Part shown: one piece after another, positions 15,137 through 24,443 of the stretch
Layout: every line of letters begins with the position of its first letter
How positions within the stretch are numbered: position 1 is the stretch's first letter
Source: an uncultured Eubacteriales bacterium
GTDB lineage: Bacteria; Bacillota; Clostridia; Lachnospirales; Lachnospiraceae
DNA: 64,000 nt
Direction: 5' to 3'
Assembly (NCBI GenBank): GCA_900545175.1
Contig: UQYF01000003.1
Coordinates: 62,001-126,000 of the forward strand
Notes under the pieces: model-generated
What the model was told of the DNA's origin: nothing
Seen by the model: the letters and a program-made list of their open reading frames with translations, nothing else
The model's database searches: none
Made by a program: the position numbers and the translations under genes

Positions 15137-17017
15137 ATGAGTAAGATTATTGGTATTGATTTAGGAACAACAAATTCATGCGTAGCAGTTATGGAAGGTG
15201 GTAAGCCGGAGGTTATCGCCAATACAGAGGGTGTTCGTACAACACCATCAATAGTAGCATTCACAAAGACAGGAGAAAGACTTGTAGGTGAGCCTGCTAA
15301 GCGTCAGGCAGTTACAAATGCTGAGAAGACAATTTCTTCCATCAAGAGACATATGGGTACTGACTACAGGGTAACAATTGATGATAAGAAGTATACACCA
15401 CAGGAAATTTCAGCCATGATTCTTCAGAAGCTTAAGGCTGATGCAGAGAGCTACCTTGGTGAGAAGGTAACAGAGGCTGTTATCACAGTTCCTGCTTACT
15501 TCAACGATGCAGAGCGTCAGGCAACTAAGGATGCTGGTAAAATTGCAGGTCTTGATGTAAAGAGAATTATCAATGAGCCTACAGCAGCAGCACTTGCTTA
15601 TGGTCTTGACAATGAGCAGGAGCAGAAGATTATGGTATATGACCTTGGTGGTGGTACATTCGATGTATCTATCATTGATATAGGTGATGGTGTTATCGAA
15701 GTATTAGCAACCAACGGTGATAAGCACTTAGGCGGTGATGATTTTGACCAGAAGATTACAGACTATATGCTTTCTGAGTTCAAGAAGAATGAAGGCGTAG
15801 ACCTTTCAAACGATAAGATGGCACTTCAGAGATTCAAGGAAGCAGCAGAGAAGGCTAAGAAGGAGCTCTCAACAGCTACAACAACCAATATTAACCTTCC
15901 TTTCATTACAGCAACAGCAGACGGTCCTAAGCATTTTGACATGAACCTCACAAGAGCTAAGTTCGATGAGCTTACACATGACCTTGTAGAGAGAACAGCA
16001 ATCCCTGTTCAGAACGCATTAAGAGATGCAGGTATCTCAGCTTCTGAGCTCACAAAGGTTTTACTTGTAGGTGGTTCTACACGTATTCCGGCTGTTCAGG
16101 ATAAGGTTCGTCAGCTTACAGGCAAGGAGCCAAGTAAGTCACTTAACCCGGATGAGTGTGTAGCTATCGGTGCTTCTATTCAGGGTGGTAAGCTTGCAGG
16201 AGATGCGGCTGCCGGTGATATCCTTCTTCTTGATGTTACACCTCTTTCACTTTCAATCGAGACAATGGGTGGTGTTGCAACAAGACTTATCGAGAGAAAT
16301 ACAACTATCCCTGCTAAGAAGAGTGAAGTATTCTCTACAGCAGCAGATAATCAGAGCGCAGTAGATATCAGGGTTGTACAGGGTGAGAGACAGTTCGCAA
16401 GAGATAACAAGCTCCTTGGCGAGTTCAGACTTGACGGAATTGCTCCGGCTCCAAGAGGAATACCTAAGATTGAGGTTACTTTCGATATTGATGCTAATGG
16501 TATTGTTAATGTATCAGCTAAGGATCTTGGCACAGGCAAGGAGCAGCATATCACAATCACATCCGGTTCTAACATGTCCGATGCAGATATTGATAAGGCT
16601 GTAAAGGAAGCTGCCGAGTACGAGGCACAGGATAAGAAGCGTAAGGAAGGCATTGATGCACGTAATGACGCTGATTCAATGGCATTCCAGACACAGAAGG
16701 CTCTTGATGAAGTTGGCGATAAGATAAGTGCATCCGAGAAGGAGAGCATTGAGAGCGAGATTAAGGCTCTTAGAGAAATTCTTGACAGAACTAATGCTGA
16801 GAATATGTCAGACAGCGACATCGATGAGATTAAGGCAGCAAAGGAGAAACTTATGAACACAGCTCAGCCTGTATTTGCTAAGATGTATGAGCAGGCTCAG
16901 GGTGCGGCAGGAGCTGCCGGAGCAGGTCCTGACATGAGCAATATGGGTGGACAGCAGAGCACATCTTCTAACAATTATGGTGATGATGTTGTTGACGGAG
17001 ATTACAAAGAGGTATAA
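15137..17017 (+). CDS. dnaK: Chaperone protein DnaK (Hsp70)
   Basis: ATP-dependent cytoplasmic chaperone. The 626-aa product is of Gram-positive type. The ATPase domain opens with IGIDLGTTNSCVAVMEGG and contains VYDLGGGTFDVSI and VLLVGGSTRIPAVQ. The substrate-binding domain follows (VTPLSLSIETMGG), then a helical lid and a GA/Q-rich tail ending DDVVDGDYKEV. Start ATG 15137 has AGGAGG at 15123-15128. HrcA regulon, 53 bp behind grpE. Confidence 0.99.
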   Translation: MSKIIGIDLGTTNSCVAVMEGGKPEVIANTEGVRTTPSIVAFTKTGERLVGEPAKRQAVTNAEKTISSIKRHMGTDYRVTIDDKKYTPQEISAMILQKLKADAESYLGEKVTEAVITVPAYFNDAERQATKDAGKIAGLDVKRIINEPTAAALAYGLDNEQEQKIMVYDLGGGTFDVSIIDIGDGVIEVLATNGDKHLGGDDFDQKITDYMLSEFKKNEGVDLSNDKMALQRFKEAAEKAKKELSTATTTNINLPFITATADGPKHFDMNLTRAKFDELTHDLVERTAIPVQNALRDAGISASELTKVLLVGGSTRIPAVQDKVRQLTGKEPSKSLNPDECVAIGASIQGGKLAGDAAAGDILLLDVTPLSLSIETMGGVATRLIERNTTIPAKKSEVFSTAADNQSAVDIRVVQGERQFARDNKLLGEFRLDGIAPAPRGIPKIEVTFDIDANGIVNVSAKDLGTGKEQHITITSGSNMSDADIDKAVKEAAEYEAQDKKRKEGIDARNDADSMAFQTQKALDEVGDKISASEKESIESEIKALREILDRTNAENMSDSDIDEIKAAKEKLMNTAQPVFAKMYEQAQGAAGAAGAGPDMSNMGGQQSTSSNNYGDDVVDGDYKEV

Positions 17018-17088
17018 TATAATATGATGTTTGCATAATTGTTGAGCTTTTAAAGCACAATGATTTGCTGATACATTAAAAATAAATA

Positions 17089-17118
17089 GAGTGAATGGCT
17101 CCGGTAGTCATTCACTCT
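17089..17118 (+). terminator. Hairpin between dnaK and dnaJ
   Basis: AGAGTGAATG (17089-17098) pairs with CATTCACTCT (17109-17118), with only a weak T run after it. It may be a partial terminator or a processing site that lowers dnaJ expression relative to dnaK. Confidence 0.55.
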
Positions 17119-17158
17119 GTTTGAGTGTTAAGTATTTTTATTGCAGGGAGGAAAAACA

Positions 17159-18298
17159 ATGGCAGATAAGAGAGATTATTATGAGGTACTTGGTGTATCT
17201 AAGACTGCCACTGATGCTGAGATTAAAAAGGCATATAGAGTGTTAGCTAAGAAGTATCATCCGGATGCCAATCCGGGAGACAAGGAAGCAGAAGCTAAGT
17301 TCAAGGAAGCATCCGAAGCTTATGCGGTACTCAGTGATCCTGATAAGCGTTCTAAGTATGACCAGTTCGGTCATGCGGCGTTTGACGGAAGTGCAGGTGG
17401 TCAGGCTTACGATTTTAATATGGATGATATATTCGGAAGCATGGGAGATATATTCGGCGACTTGTTTGGAGGTGGAAGAAGCAGAGCAAGAAGCAATGGG
17501 CCTATGCAGGGAGCAAATTTGAGAGCCTCTGTGAGAATTACCTTTGAGGAAGCTGCATTTGGCTGTGAAAAGGAGCTTGATATAACTCTTAAGGATGAAT
17601 GTGCATCATGTCATGGAACAGGAGCAAAGGCCGGAACATCACCGGTACAGTGTACAAAGTGCGGTGGTAAGGGTCAGATTGTATACACACAGCAGTCACT
17701 TTTCGGCATGGTTAGAAATGTAACTACCTGTCCTGAGTGTGGAGGTAAGGGAACTGTTGTCAAGGATAAGTGTCCTGACTGCCATGGAACAGGTTATATA
17801 GCTAACCGCAAGAAGATTCAGGTTACAATACCTGCGGGTATTGACAACGGACAGAGCATAAGAATACGGGGCAAGGGTGAGCCGGGAACCAATGGCGGAC
17901 CAAGAGGTGACCTTTTAGTGGAAGTTATCGTATCCCCAAGCCCTGTATTTGCAAGAGAGGATTACAACGTATTTTCGAATGTGTATATCAGCTTTGCCGA
18001 TGCCGCACTCGGAAATGAGATAAGAATTAAGACGATAGACGGCGAGGTGCTCTATGAAGTTAAGCCGGGTACACAGACAGGTACAAGAGTCCGCTTAAAA
18101 GGAAAAGGAATACCTACACTTCGCGACAGCAAATTAAGGGGTGACCATTACGTTACACTTAGTATCAAGGTGCCTGAGAAGATGACAAGTGAGCAGAAGG
18201 ACGCACTCAGAGCTTATGATGCGCTTATGCGCGGTGACAAGCCGGCTGACACTACAGATGGCGGCACGACAAAGAAAAAGAGAGGTCTTTTTAAATAA
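17159..18298 (+). CDS. dnaJ: Chaperone protein DnaJ (Hsp40)
   Basis: Stimulates the DnaK ATPase and delivers substrates. ATG 17159 has GGGAGG at 17146-17151; an upstream TTG at 17141 is rejected. The 379-aa product shows the J domain with HPD (YHPDANPGD), a Gly/Phe region, four zinc repeats (CASCHGTG, CTKCGGKG, CPECGGKG, CPDCHGTG) and the C-terminal substrate-binding domains. It is the last chaperone gene of the operon, and a glycosyltransferase-like gene starts 24 bp downstream. Confidence 0.98.
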   Translation: MADKRDYYEVLGVSKTATDAEIKKAYRVLAKKYHPDANPGDKEAEAKFKEASEAYAVLSDPDKRSKYDQFGHAAFDGSAGGQAYDFNMDDIFGSMGDIFGDLFGGGRSRARSNGPMQGANLRASVRITFEEAAFGCEKELDITLKDECASCHGTGAKAGTSPVQCTKCGGKGQIVYTQQSLFGMVRNVTTCPECGGKGTVVKDKCPDCHGTGYIANRKKIQVTIPAGIDNGQSIRIRGKGEPGTNGGPRGDLLVEVIVSPSPVFAREDYNVFSNVYISFADAALGNEIRIKTIDGEVLYEVKPGTQTGTRVRLKGKGIPTLRDSKLRGDHYVTLSIKVPEKMTSEQKDALRAYDALMRGDKPADTTDGGTTKKKRGLFK

Positions 18299-18322
18299 TA
18301 TACACAAATAAAGGAGCAGAGT

Positions 18323-19159
18323 ATGATCATAGTTGAACCATGTGCAGGACTTGGAAATCGTTTTCTCGGAATGGCATCTGCTTATCACTGGGCAAAACAG
18401 ACAGGAGATGAGCTTACCGTATTGTGGAAAACGGAGCGTGTTATGGGAGCAGTAAATGAAGCTGTGTTCTCTCTGCCTGAGGATATAAATATTATTCATG
18501 CCAAGGATTTTGGCTATAAGGATAAGCCATTTTCGACGCTGAAATATCAGCTGCTTGAAAAAAAGCTTCGTAAAAAAGCGGATTATTTTTCTGATGTCGG
18601 CACGACATATGATCTTTTTGTTGAGAAAGGGAATGCATATTATGAAGAAGTCATGAAAAATAATGACTTGAAATTCATAAGAGCATTCTCGCAGTTCCAT
18701 GATTTTAACGGCATAGAAAGACCGCTTGAGTTTATAAAGCCTGTAAAATATGTGAGTGACAAAGCAGATGCCGTTATAGAAAATATTGACAGTGCGAGCA
18801 ATATAGGTGTACACATACGACGAACCGACAATCAGGTGTGTATCAATAACAGCCCGATTGAAGTGTTTATAGACGCTATGGAAAAAGAGATAGAGAATGA
18901 TAGCAGGGCTACATTTTATATTGCCTCAGATGATTTAGAGACCATATTGGAGCTTAAAAAGCGCTTTGGAGAGCGGGTTTATTATATGTCCGAGAAGAAT
19001 TTTGAGCGTGACAGTGACAAGGGAATTGCCGATGCATTTGCTGAGCTTATCTGCCTGTCACACTCAAAAAAGATTATCGGAAGTTTTTATTCAACCTATT
19101 CACGAATAGCCGCAATGCTTTCTGGAATAGAGCTTGAGGTTGTTAAGAAGGATAATTAA
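18323..19159 (+). CDS. Fucosyltransferase-like glycosyltransferase
   Basis: The 278-aa product starts MIIVEPCAGLGNRFLGMASA. The GLGNR(F/L) opening, the central IGVHIRRTDN motif (HxRR, GDP-sugar binding in the fucosyltransferase superfamily) and the late SFYSTYSRIAAML segment support a GT11/GT23-like fucosyltransferase fold. Donor and acceptor are not known. It has no signal peptide or membrane segment. ATG 18323 follows AAGGAG at 18311-18316. It lies 24 bp after dnaJ in the same direction with no terminator between them, so it is probably read from the heat-shock operon. A terminator lies just beyond its stop. Confidence 0.72.
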   Translation: MIIVEPCAGLGNRFLGMASAYHWAKQTGDELTVLWKTERVMGAVNEAVFSLPEDINIIHAKDFGYKDKPFSTLKYQLLEKKLRKKADYFSDVGTTYDLFVEKGNAYYEEVMKNNDLKFIRAFSQFHDFNGIERPLEFIKPVKYVSDKADAVIENIDSASNIGVHIRRTDNQVCINNSPIEVFIDAMEKEIENDSRATFYIASDDLETILELKKRFGERVYYMSEKNFERDSDKGIADAFAELICLSHSKKIIGSFYSTYSRIAAMLSGIELEVVKKDN

Positions 19160-19163
19160 ATTT

Positions 19164-20330
19164 TCAGAAAAAATTGTTCATCAATTGCCGGATATAGTCA
19201 ATGTATCCGGCTTTTTTTATGTCCTCAGTGGCTGTTATATCTATGCTTCCGATGGGAGCTTCGTCATATTCATACACAAGCATGCCGATAGTGTCCCCGA
19301 CATATATTGGAGCTTCAATATTGTCAAGTAGTTCGAAGTGACAGCTGATTTTAGCAGGGTCATAACTGCTTAAAAAGATAGATGAAAAATTGCTTTTATA
19401 AGTACAATCAACGGTCTCTTTTGTTCCGCCTTTTATGTGTATTTCCGGTATCTGCGGCGGGGAAGTGTCCTCATAGCGGCTTACAATGCCGTAACCGTAA
19501 TTTAACAGTGATATGCAGTCTGCAACACGTTCTTTTCCGCTTGGTGAATGCATGACTACGGCAATCAGCTCGATATCATTTTTGCTGGCGGTAGCTGACA
19601 GACAGAAGCCGGCAAGGCTTGTGGAGCCTGTTTTCAAACCGGTTGCCCACTCATATTGTTTGATAAGCTTGTTGGTGTTAGTAAGTCCGAACTCGGAATC
19701 GCCACGTCTTGTGGAATGGGTTATTGTGTCCATCCATATAGTGGAGTAGTCATGTATCTGAGGATATTTGTTTATAAGTTCCCGTGACATATATGCCACA
19801 TCCCGCGCTGTCGTCTCATGTCCATCGGCATCAAGCCCACAGCAGTTTACAAAATGCGTGTTAAGCATGCCAAGCTCGGCTGCACGCTCATTCATGCGCT
19901 CAACAAATGCCGCCTCAGAGCCTGCTATGTGCTCTGCCATGGCGACACATGCATCATTAGCACTGGCAATAGATATACATTTAATCATTGTGTCGACAGT
20001 CTGTGTTTCGCCGGGTTCAAGGAATACCTGGCTTCCGCCCATGCCGGCAGCATGTTCGGATACGGTGACTTTTTCGTCAAGAGTAATTTTTCCATTGTCG
20101 AGTGCGTCGAATATGAGAATGAGTGTCATTATTTTTGTGATGCTTGCCGGACGCAGCTTCGTATCGGCATCTTTTTCATAGATTACGGTTCCTGTTGAAG
20201 CTTCCATAAGAATTGCTGACGGAGCACTGATTTGAGGGCTGTCGCAGTATGCTGTGGATGCTATGTGGAATACCAGTAAGGTAAAAAAAAGTAGAAAACA
20301 AGTTGCTTTTGAGAGATATTTTGAAAACAT
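19164..20330 (-). CDS. Serine-type D-Ala-D-Ala carboxypeptidase (PBP5/DacF family)
   Basis: Trims the terminal D-Ala of peptidoglycan stem peptides outside the membrane. The 388-aa protein has a signal peptide (residues 1 to about 30, CFLLFFTLLVFHIAS) and the peptidase S11 motifs SITK (in RPASITKIMTL), SAND and KTGS. The C-terminal domain is PBP5_C-like, and the last part probably anchors to the membrane. It is convergent with the glycosyltransferase gene, with 4 bp between the stops. Sporulation-specific dacF and vegetative dacA cannot be told apart from this sequence. Confidence 0.92.
   Translation of the reverse strand: MFSKYLSKATCFLLFFTLLVFHIASTAYCDSPQISAPSAILMEASTGTVIYEKDADTKLRPASITKIMTLILIFDALDNGKITLDEKVTVSEHAAGMGGSQVFLEPGETQTVDTMIKCISIASANDACVAMAEHIAGSEAAFVERMNERAAELGMLNTHFVNCCGLDADGHETTARDVAYMSRELINKYPQIHDYSTIWMDTITHSTRRGDSEFGLTNTNKLIKQYEWATGLKTGSTSLAGFCLSATASKNDIELIAVVMHSPSGKERVADCISLLNYGYGIVSRYEDTSPPQIPEIHIKGGTKETVDCTYKSNFSSIFLSSYDPAKISCHFELLDNIEAPIYVGDTIGMLVYEYDEAPIGSIDITATEDIKKAGYIDYIRQLMNNFF
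19187..19218 (+). terminator. Plus-strand terminator inside the 3' end of the convergent carboxypeptidase gene
   Basis: GCCGGATA (19187-19194) pairs with TATCCGGC (19204-19211), then seven T's. It ends the dnaK-operon/glycosyltransferase transcript while forming codons of the opposite gene. Confidence 0.75.
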
Positions 20331-20444
20331 ATGTACCGACCCCAGAATAGCTTTACTTTATTATAGTCATTCTGACTTTGTTTTATGAAAGAAAGTCGCA
20401 ACTATTAAGAAAAAGGCAGATTGCATGCAGACATGTGTGGTTTT

Positions 20445-20540
20445 AAATTTGAAAGAAAAACTTTCAGGGCGCTTATTGGCGGCAATGCTTTCGGGCTGGT
20501 TAGTGACGGCAATGCTCCAAGCGATACTTGCAGCATGCAG
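20445..20540. repeat. Hairpin repeat, diverged copy of the 51335-51476 family
   Basis: TTGAAAGAAAAACTTTCA (hairpin) is followed by CTTATTGGCGGCAATGCT and ends CTTGCAGCATGCAG. The same order of pieces occurs twice at 51335-51476. This copy has an insertion of about 25 nt. Confidence 0.55.
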
Positions 20541-20582
20541 AAATATATGCGTATCGGCATGACATATGACAAATGAAAAATA

Positions 20583-20798
20583 TATATGATATGAGGGTCA
20601 AAAGGTATTTTGCCCATCATTTGATATCCTTGAATTGCTCCGCTGTAAAACAGCTCCCGCAATTCTAAAACATTCGGAATCCGCTGATTTACCGCATAAA
20701 TCGCTGCTTCCTCATGTTTTGCGGGTCCCAAGTTCAAAAGCCTAATCGTGCAAGCACGAACGGCTTTTTGACCTTTTGACCCTGATATCATATATATA
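20583..20798. repeat. Palindromic dispersed element, copy 1
   Basis: The element fills most of the 20331-20889 gap. Its ends are inverted repeats (ATATGATATGAGGGTCAAAA at the left, the complement at 20772-20798). Inside are small hairpins, including GCTGTAAAACAGC, GAATTGC/GCAATTC and TCGTGCAAGCACGA. Copy 2 at 60155-60347 is highly similar over its whole length but lacks about 20 nt. It has no ORF of note. Its position directly upstream of the MATE gene could affect that gene's promoter. Confidence 0.75.
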
Positions 20799-20889
20799 TA
20801 TGCATATTATAAATCCGTCAGGAAACAATATTGAGGTATCAGACAAAAAACGAAAAGCCAGCAATATTGTCGGAGGGATATCAGAAGTA

Positions 20890-22239
20890 ATGAAAAGAAA
20901 AATGACGGATAAGTCAGAGATAATTTTATATGAAAAAAATATATACAAAGCGTTGTATATGACAGCTTATCCGCTTGTATTGTCTGATTTTATAATAGCA
21001 TTACTGGATATAACGGACACGTTTTTTGTGGGGCATATGGAAAATTCATCGGCAGCACAGGCAGGTATGGGGCTTGCGTGGCCTGTTATAAATATAATGC
21101 TTGCCATTAATAATGGACTTGCCGCTGCCGGAGTTGCGATTATCAGCCGTATGTCTGGCGAAAAGGATTTTGAAGGAGCCGGACAACAGGCAGGTCTGCT
21201 TGTGAGTGTGTCACTTATTGCAGGTATTGTGATAAATGCAGTTCTGTTTCTGATGGCACCGGAGATTATTGGCTTTATGGGGGCGGAGAGCGACGTGTTT
21301 TTTGAGGCATCGGCATATCTTAGAATAAGTTCATTTGAGATGATACCGTTGTTTGTGTTTACCGCTTTTACTTCGATATGCCAGTCGGAGGGTGACATGA
21401 TACGGCCCGTTATTTTGTCGATAGTGGCAGCATTTGTAAATATTGTGCTTGCAGCCGTGTTAGTGATGGGGTTCGGCTTTGGCATCAAGGGCGCAGCAGG
21501 CGCTTCTGTGGCAGGGCAGCTCTGTATTGTGCCGTTTTATATAAAAGCTTTATTTGCGGGTAAAGGAAAGCTTGTGATATCTGTATCCGATATGCGGATT
21601 AATATACGAGGACTTACAAAATTATACAAAATAGCCGGTCCTGCCGTTTATGGACAGCTTGCTGCATCCTTTGGTTTTATTATACTCCAGATGATTATAT
21701 TAAAAGAGGGGAAGGAAATTTCCGCCGCATTTTCAATAGGAAATAAGATATCAAATATAATACTCGCTGTCGTGATGGCGTTAGCAACGACAATGTCGGC
21801 ATTTGTCGGTCAGAATATTGGAGCAAAAAATAAAGAGAGAGCAGAAAAAGCTTACAGGACAAGTCGAAACGCATCGGTTATTATCATGCTTGCCGGGCTT
21901 GTTATATTGTTTCCGATAAGAAGATGGCTTGTGAATTTTATGTCAAACGATGAAAATACTGTAACAGCGGCAGTCAGCTATATAGCAGTCGTGCTTGTGA
22001 CATTGCCCGGTCTTGCGCTGTATCAGAATTATATGTGTGTGTTTAACGGTTCCGGGAATACAAGGTTTTCGTTTGCATTGTCATTTATATGGCTTTGGCT
22101 GCTGCGTATACCGATGCTGCTTGCTGTCGGGAAGCTTGGTACTTTGGGGGCATATGGAATATGGCTTGCAATGGGTGCAAGCAATGCTTTGGCTGCTGTG
22201 GCGGGACATTTTTTATATGGGCATATTAACTATGAGTGA
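20890..22239 (+). CDS. MATE family multidrug efflux transporter
   Basis: Cation-coupled export of drugs or metabolites. ATG 20890 has GGAGGG at 20872-20877; in-frame starts further upstream fall inside the repeat element and are rejected. The 449-aa product has about 12 hydrophobic segments in two homologous MatE halves, with DITDTFFVGHM near the N-terminus and FVGQNIGAKNKERAEKAYR in the second half. The specific substrate is unknown. Confidence 0.92.
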   Translation: MKRKMTDKSEIILYEKNIYKALYMTAYPLVLSDFIIALLDITDTFFVGHMENSSAAQAGMGLAWPVINIMLAINNGLAAAGVAIISRMSGEKDFEGAGQQAGLLVSVSLIAGIVINAVLFLMAPEIIGFMGAESDVFFEASAYLRISSFEMIPLFVFTAFTSICQSEGDMIRPVILSIVAAFVNIVLAAVLVMGFGFGIKGAAGASVAGQLCIVPFYIKALFAGKGKLVISVSDMRINIRGLTKLYKIAGPAVYGQLAASFGFIILQMIILKEGKEISAAFSIGNKISNIILAVVMALATTMSAFVGQNIGAKNKERAEKAYRTSRNASVIIMLAGLVILFPIRRWLVNFMSNDENTVTAAVSYIAVVLVTLPGLALYQNYMCVFNGSGNTRFSFALSFIWLWLLRIPMLLAVGKLGTLGAYGIWLAMGASNALAAVAGHFLYGHINYE

Positions 22240-22328
22240 TACGATTAAATTGGGAATGTATCAGCTAAAATAAAAATTGTCGAATTAAATATTGGTATTT
22301 TAGACATATGAGCCGGGTAAACAGGGTA

Positions 22329-22357
22329 TTCACTTTTTTACTTTGTTAAGGTATAAT
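22329..22357 (+). promoter_or_regulatory. Promoter of the 22452 lipoprotein gene
   Basis: TTCACT at 22329-22334, a 17-bp spacer and TATAAT at 22352-22357. Confidence 0.55.
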
Positions 22358-22451
22358 AAAAGAATACATTTTAGTTTTAAAATGTAATTATAAGATGTCA
22401 GAGTATGGATGATATTGCTTTGATATCTTAATGAAGGAAATGGAGAGGAAT

Positions 22452-23375
22452 ATGAAAAGAAGAATAGGAAAATTATCAGTGATTTTATCGGCGGTTATAT
22501 TTGCCACGGCAGCGATATCTGCATGTCGCAAGAAGGATGATATCTCAGAGATTACAAGAACTTTTGAGTATACGAAGACACAGATAGAGACAACAAAGCC
22601 TGAAAAGACAACTGAGGAGTCGAAGGAGACTACGATAGAGAAAGAGACCACAAAGGAGAGTACCAAAGAGACTACCCAAGAGACTACCAGGCCTTCACAG
22701 AAGGAGACTACAACTAAGAAGGAGCTTACCGGAGCAGCGGTATATTTTGAAGATAAGAACAGTGTATTTAATACTCTTCCTTCATTTGATGCCGGTGTAT
22801 ATGAAGAATATTTCAATCAGGGATATGTGGAGGGGCTTCGTTTCAGCAATGCCACAGAAAGCAGCTATAGCGAGTATCTTCAGGCTGTTCTTAATGAAGG
22901 AAAATATACGCTTAACAGTCAGGACGGAACAAGAGCATACCTTGCGGCTGCAAACGGAGATATGTGTGTGACATTGATTTATAAGGATGGAACAATGCTT
23001 GTTGAAGCAGGTGCAAATTACTGGGATATTCTTACATATGCAGAGAATGATACGCAGGCACCGACAAAGCCATCTGAGACTACAGATGGGAGATATGCAT
23101 ATTTTGATAATAAGGATAGCGTGCTTTCGCAGATTCCATATATGACTGAAGGAACCTTTACAGGCTGCGATGCTATTGACGGAGGAGCAGTTATGACATT
23201 TTCCGGTGTGTCTGCGGATATGGCAGCAGCATATGGGGATATTTTAGACAACAGTGGTATAATGTTTACAGGTTCAACACCTGATGGACAGACCAGCTAT
23301 TATGTTAATGATAAAGTCATTGTTACATTGGCTTGTGATGGAAGCACAATGACAATTCAGGTTGTAGGTCAATAG
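22452..23375 (+). CDS. Lipoprotein with Thr/Glu/Lys linker and two repeats
   Basis: The 307-aa product starts at ATG 22452 (GGAG at 22442-22445). Its signal ends in the lipobox ISAC near residue 25. A low-complexity TTKE-type linker (about residues 45-95) is followed by two related units of about 90 aa. These begin AVYFEDKNSVFNTLPSF and YAYFDNKDSVLSQIPYM, and each ends in a beta-hairpin-like VTL..DGT/ST pattern. The family is not recognised. The layout fits an exported surface protein that holds its domains away from the membrane. Confidence 0.75.
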   Translation: MKRRIGKLSVILSAVIFATAAISACRKKDDISEITRTFEYTKTQIETTKPEKTTEESKETTIEKETTKESTKETTQETTRPSQKETTTKKELTGAAVYFEDKNSVFNTLPSFDAGVYEEYFNQGYVEGLRFSNATESSYSEYLQAVLNEGKYTLNSQDGTRAYLAAANGDMCVTLIYKDGTMLVEAGANYWDILTYAENDTQAPTKPSETTDGRYAYFDNKDSVLSQIPYMTEGTFTGCDAIDGGAVMTFSGVSADMAAAYGDILDNSGIMFTGSTPDGQTSYYVNDKVIVTLACDGSTMTIQVVGQ

Positions 23376-23415
23376 TTAACGGTAAATTAGTAAAAAAAAT
23401 AGGGTAGAAAAGCTT

Positions 23416-24443
23416 GTGAAAGTGCCTGAAATACTTTATGCGAGAACGGATATCGGAGGTGTTTACAGATATCTGTATGATGAACAGAGGTGGAAAAGCT
23501 TTATGGGCCATGTGTCCATGCTTGATGTTGCGGAAGCTTTTCCGATAGCGGTGGCACTTGATAAGGATAATCTTGACAGATTATATATAGCATGTGGTGT
23601 CAATGGTGTGCCGGAGGGAAAGCTGTGTATTTCGGAGGATTATGGGGAGAGATTTACATATAAGACTATTCCGACTATGGTGCTTGGAAACTTAAGCTGA
23701 CGAGGAACAGGGATGAGGCTTGTGGTGGATGAAAGATGTGTATGGGCAGGCAACCAGAAGTACGGCGTGCTCACATGGTCAGGAGATATACATTCGTCTT
23801 TCAGGGCTATGAGGGAACAGCTTCAGGCAGGACTCAACATGTGCTGGCAGGTATTCCGTGGTGGACATCCGATATAGGCGGTTTCGTTGGCGGAGACATA
23901 AAGGATCCGTATTTTAAGGAGCTTCTGGTGAGATGGTTCGCATGGGGGTGCTTCTGTCCGGTATTCCGTATGCATGGTGAGCGTTCTCCATGGTATGAGA
24001 GAGAGGAAGAGTTTATTAACAATGTACGTCAGCTGACATCGGGTCAGGATAATGAAGTGTGGAGCTTTGGCGATGATAATTATGAGATTTTAAAGAAATA
24101 TCTTTTTATCCGCGAGAGGCTTCGTCCTTATATCCGTGAATGCATGAGACAGGCGAGCCTTACAGGTGCACCTGTTATGCGTCCGCTTTTCTTTGATTTT
24201 AATGAGGATGAAATGGCATGGAAAACAGAAGATGAGTATATGTTCGGGCCTGACATCCTTGTGGCACCTGTGATGGAGGAGAAGGTTACAGAAAGAAGTG
24301 TATATCTTCCGGCAGGCGCAGCGTGGACGGATGCAAATACAGGGGAAATATACCGCGGAGTGCAGAGAGTAGTTGTCCCTGCACCTCCTGATATCATTCC
24401 TGTGTTTTTTAGAGATGGGAAGAAGTACGATATTTATCAATAA
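23416..24443 (+). pseudogene. Composite pseudogene: GH74-like N-terminus fused to GH31 C-terminus
   Basis: Codons from GTG 23416 encode a GH74/BNR-type start (VPEILYARTDIGGVYRY, then LCISEDYGERFTYK). An in-frame TGA at 23698 interrupts GNLS-RGTGMRLVVD, after which the same frame continues and changes near 23730 into the inside of a GH31 enzyme (VWAGNQKYGVLTWSGDIHSS). At about 23842 one base is missing, and the rest (LAGIPWWTSDIGGF to the end) continues in another frame. The GH31 catalytic nucleophile region is absent. It is therefore a deletion fusion of two xyloglucan-type enzymes, later hit by a nonsense change and a frameshift. Its end overlaps the convergent hydrolase gene by 35 bp. Confidence 0.85.

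Noticed and set aside
20331..20444. Possible riboswitch upstream of the MATE gene
   Set aside because: MATE genes can follow guanidine or other riboswitches, but no known core was seen; the region is explained by repeats.
20405..20791. 128-aa minus-strand ORF
   Set aside because: It lies entirely in the palindromic repeat region, has no ribosome site and its sequence follows the repeats.
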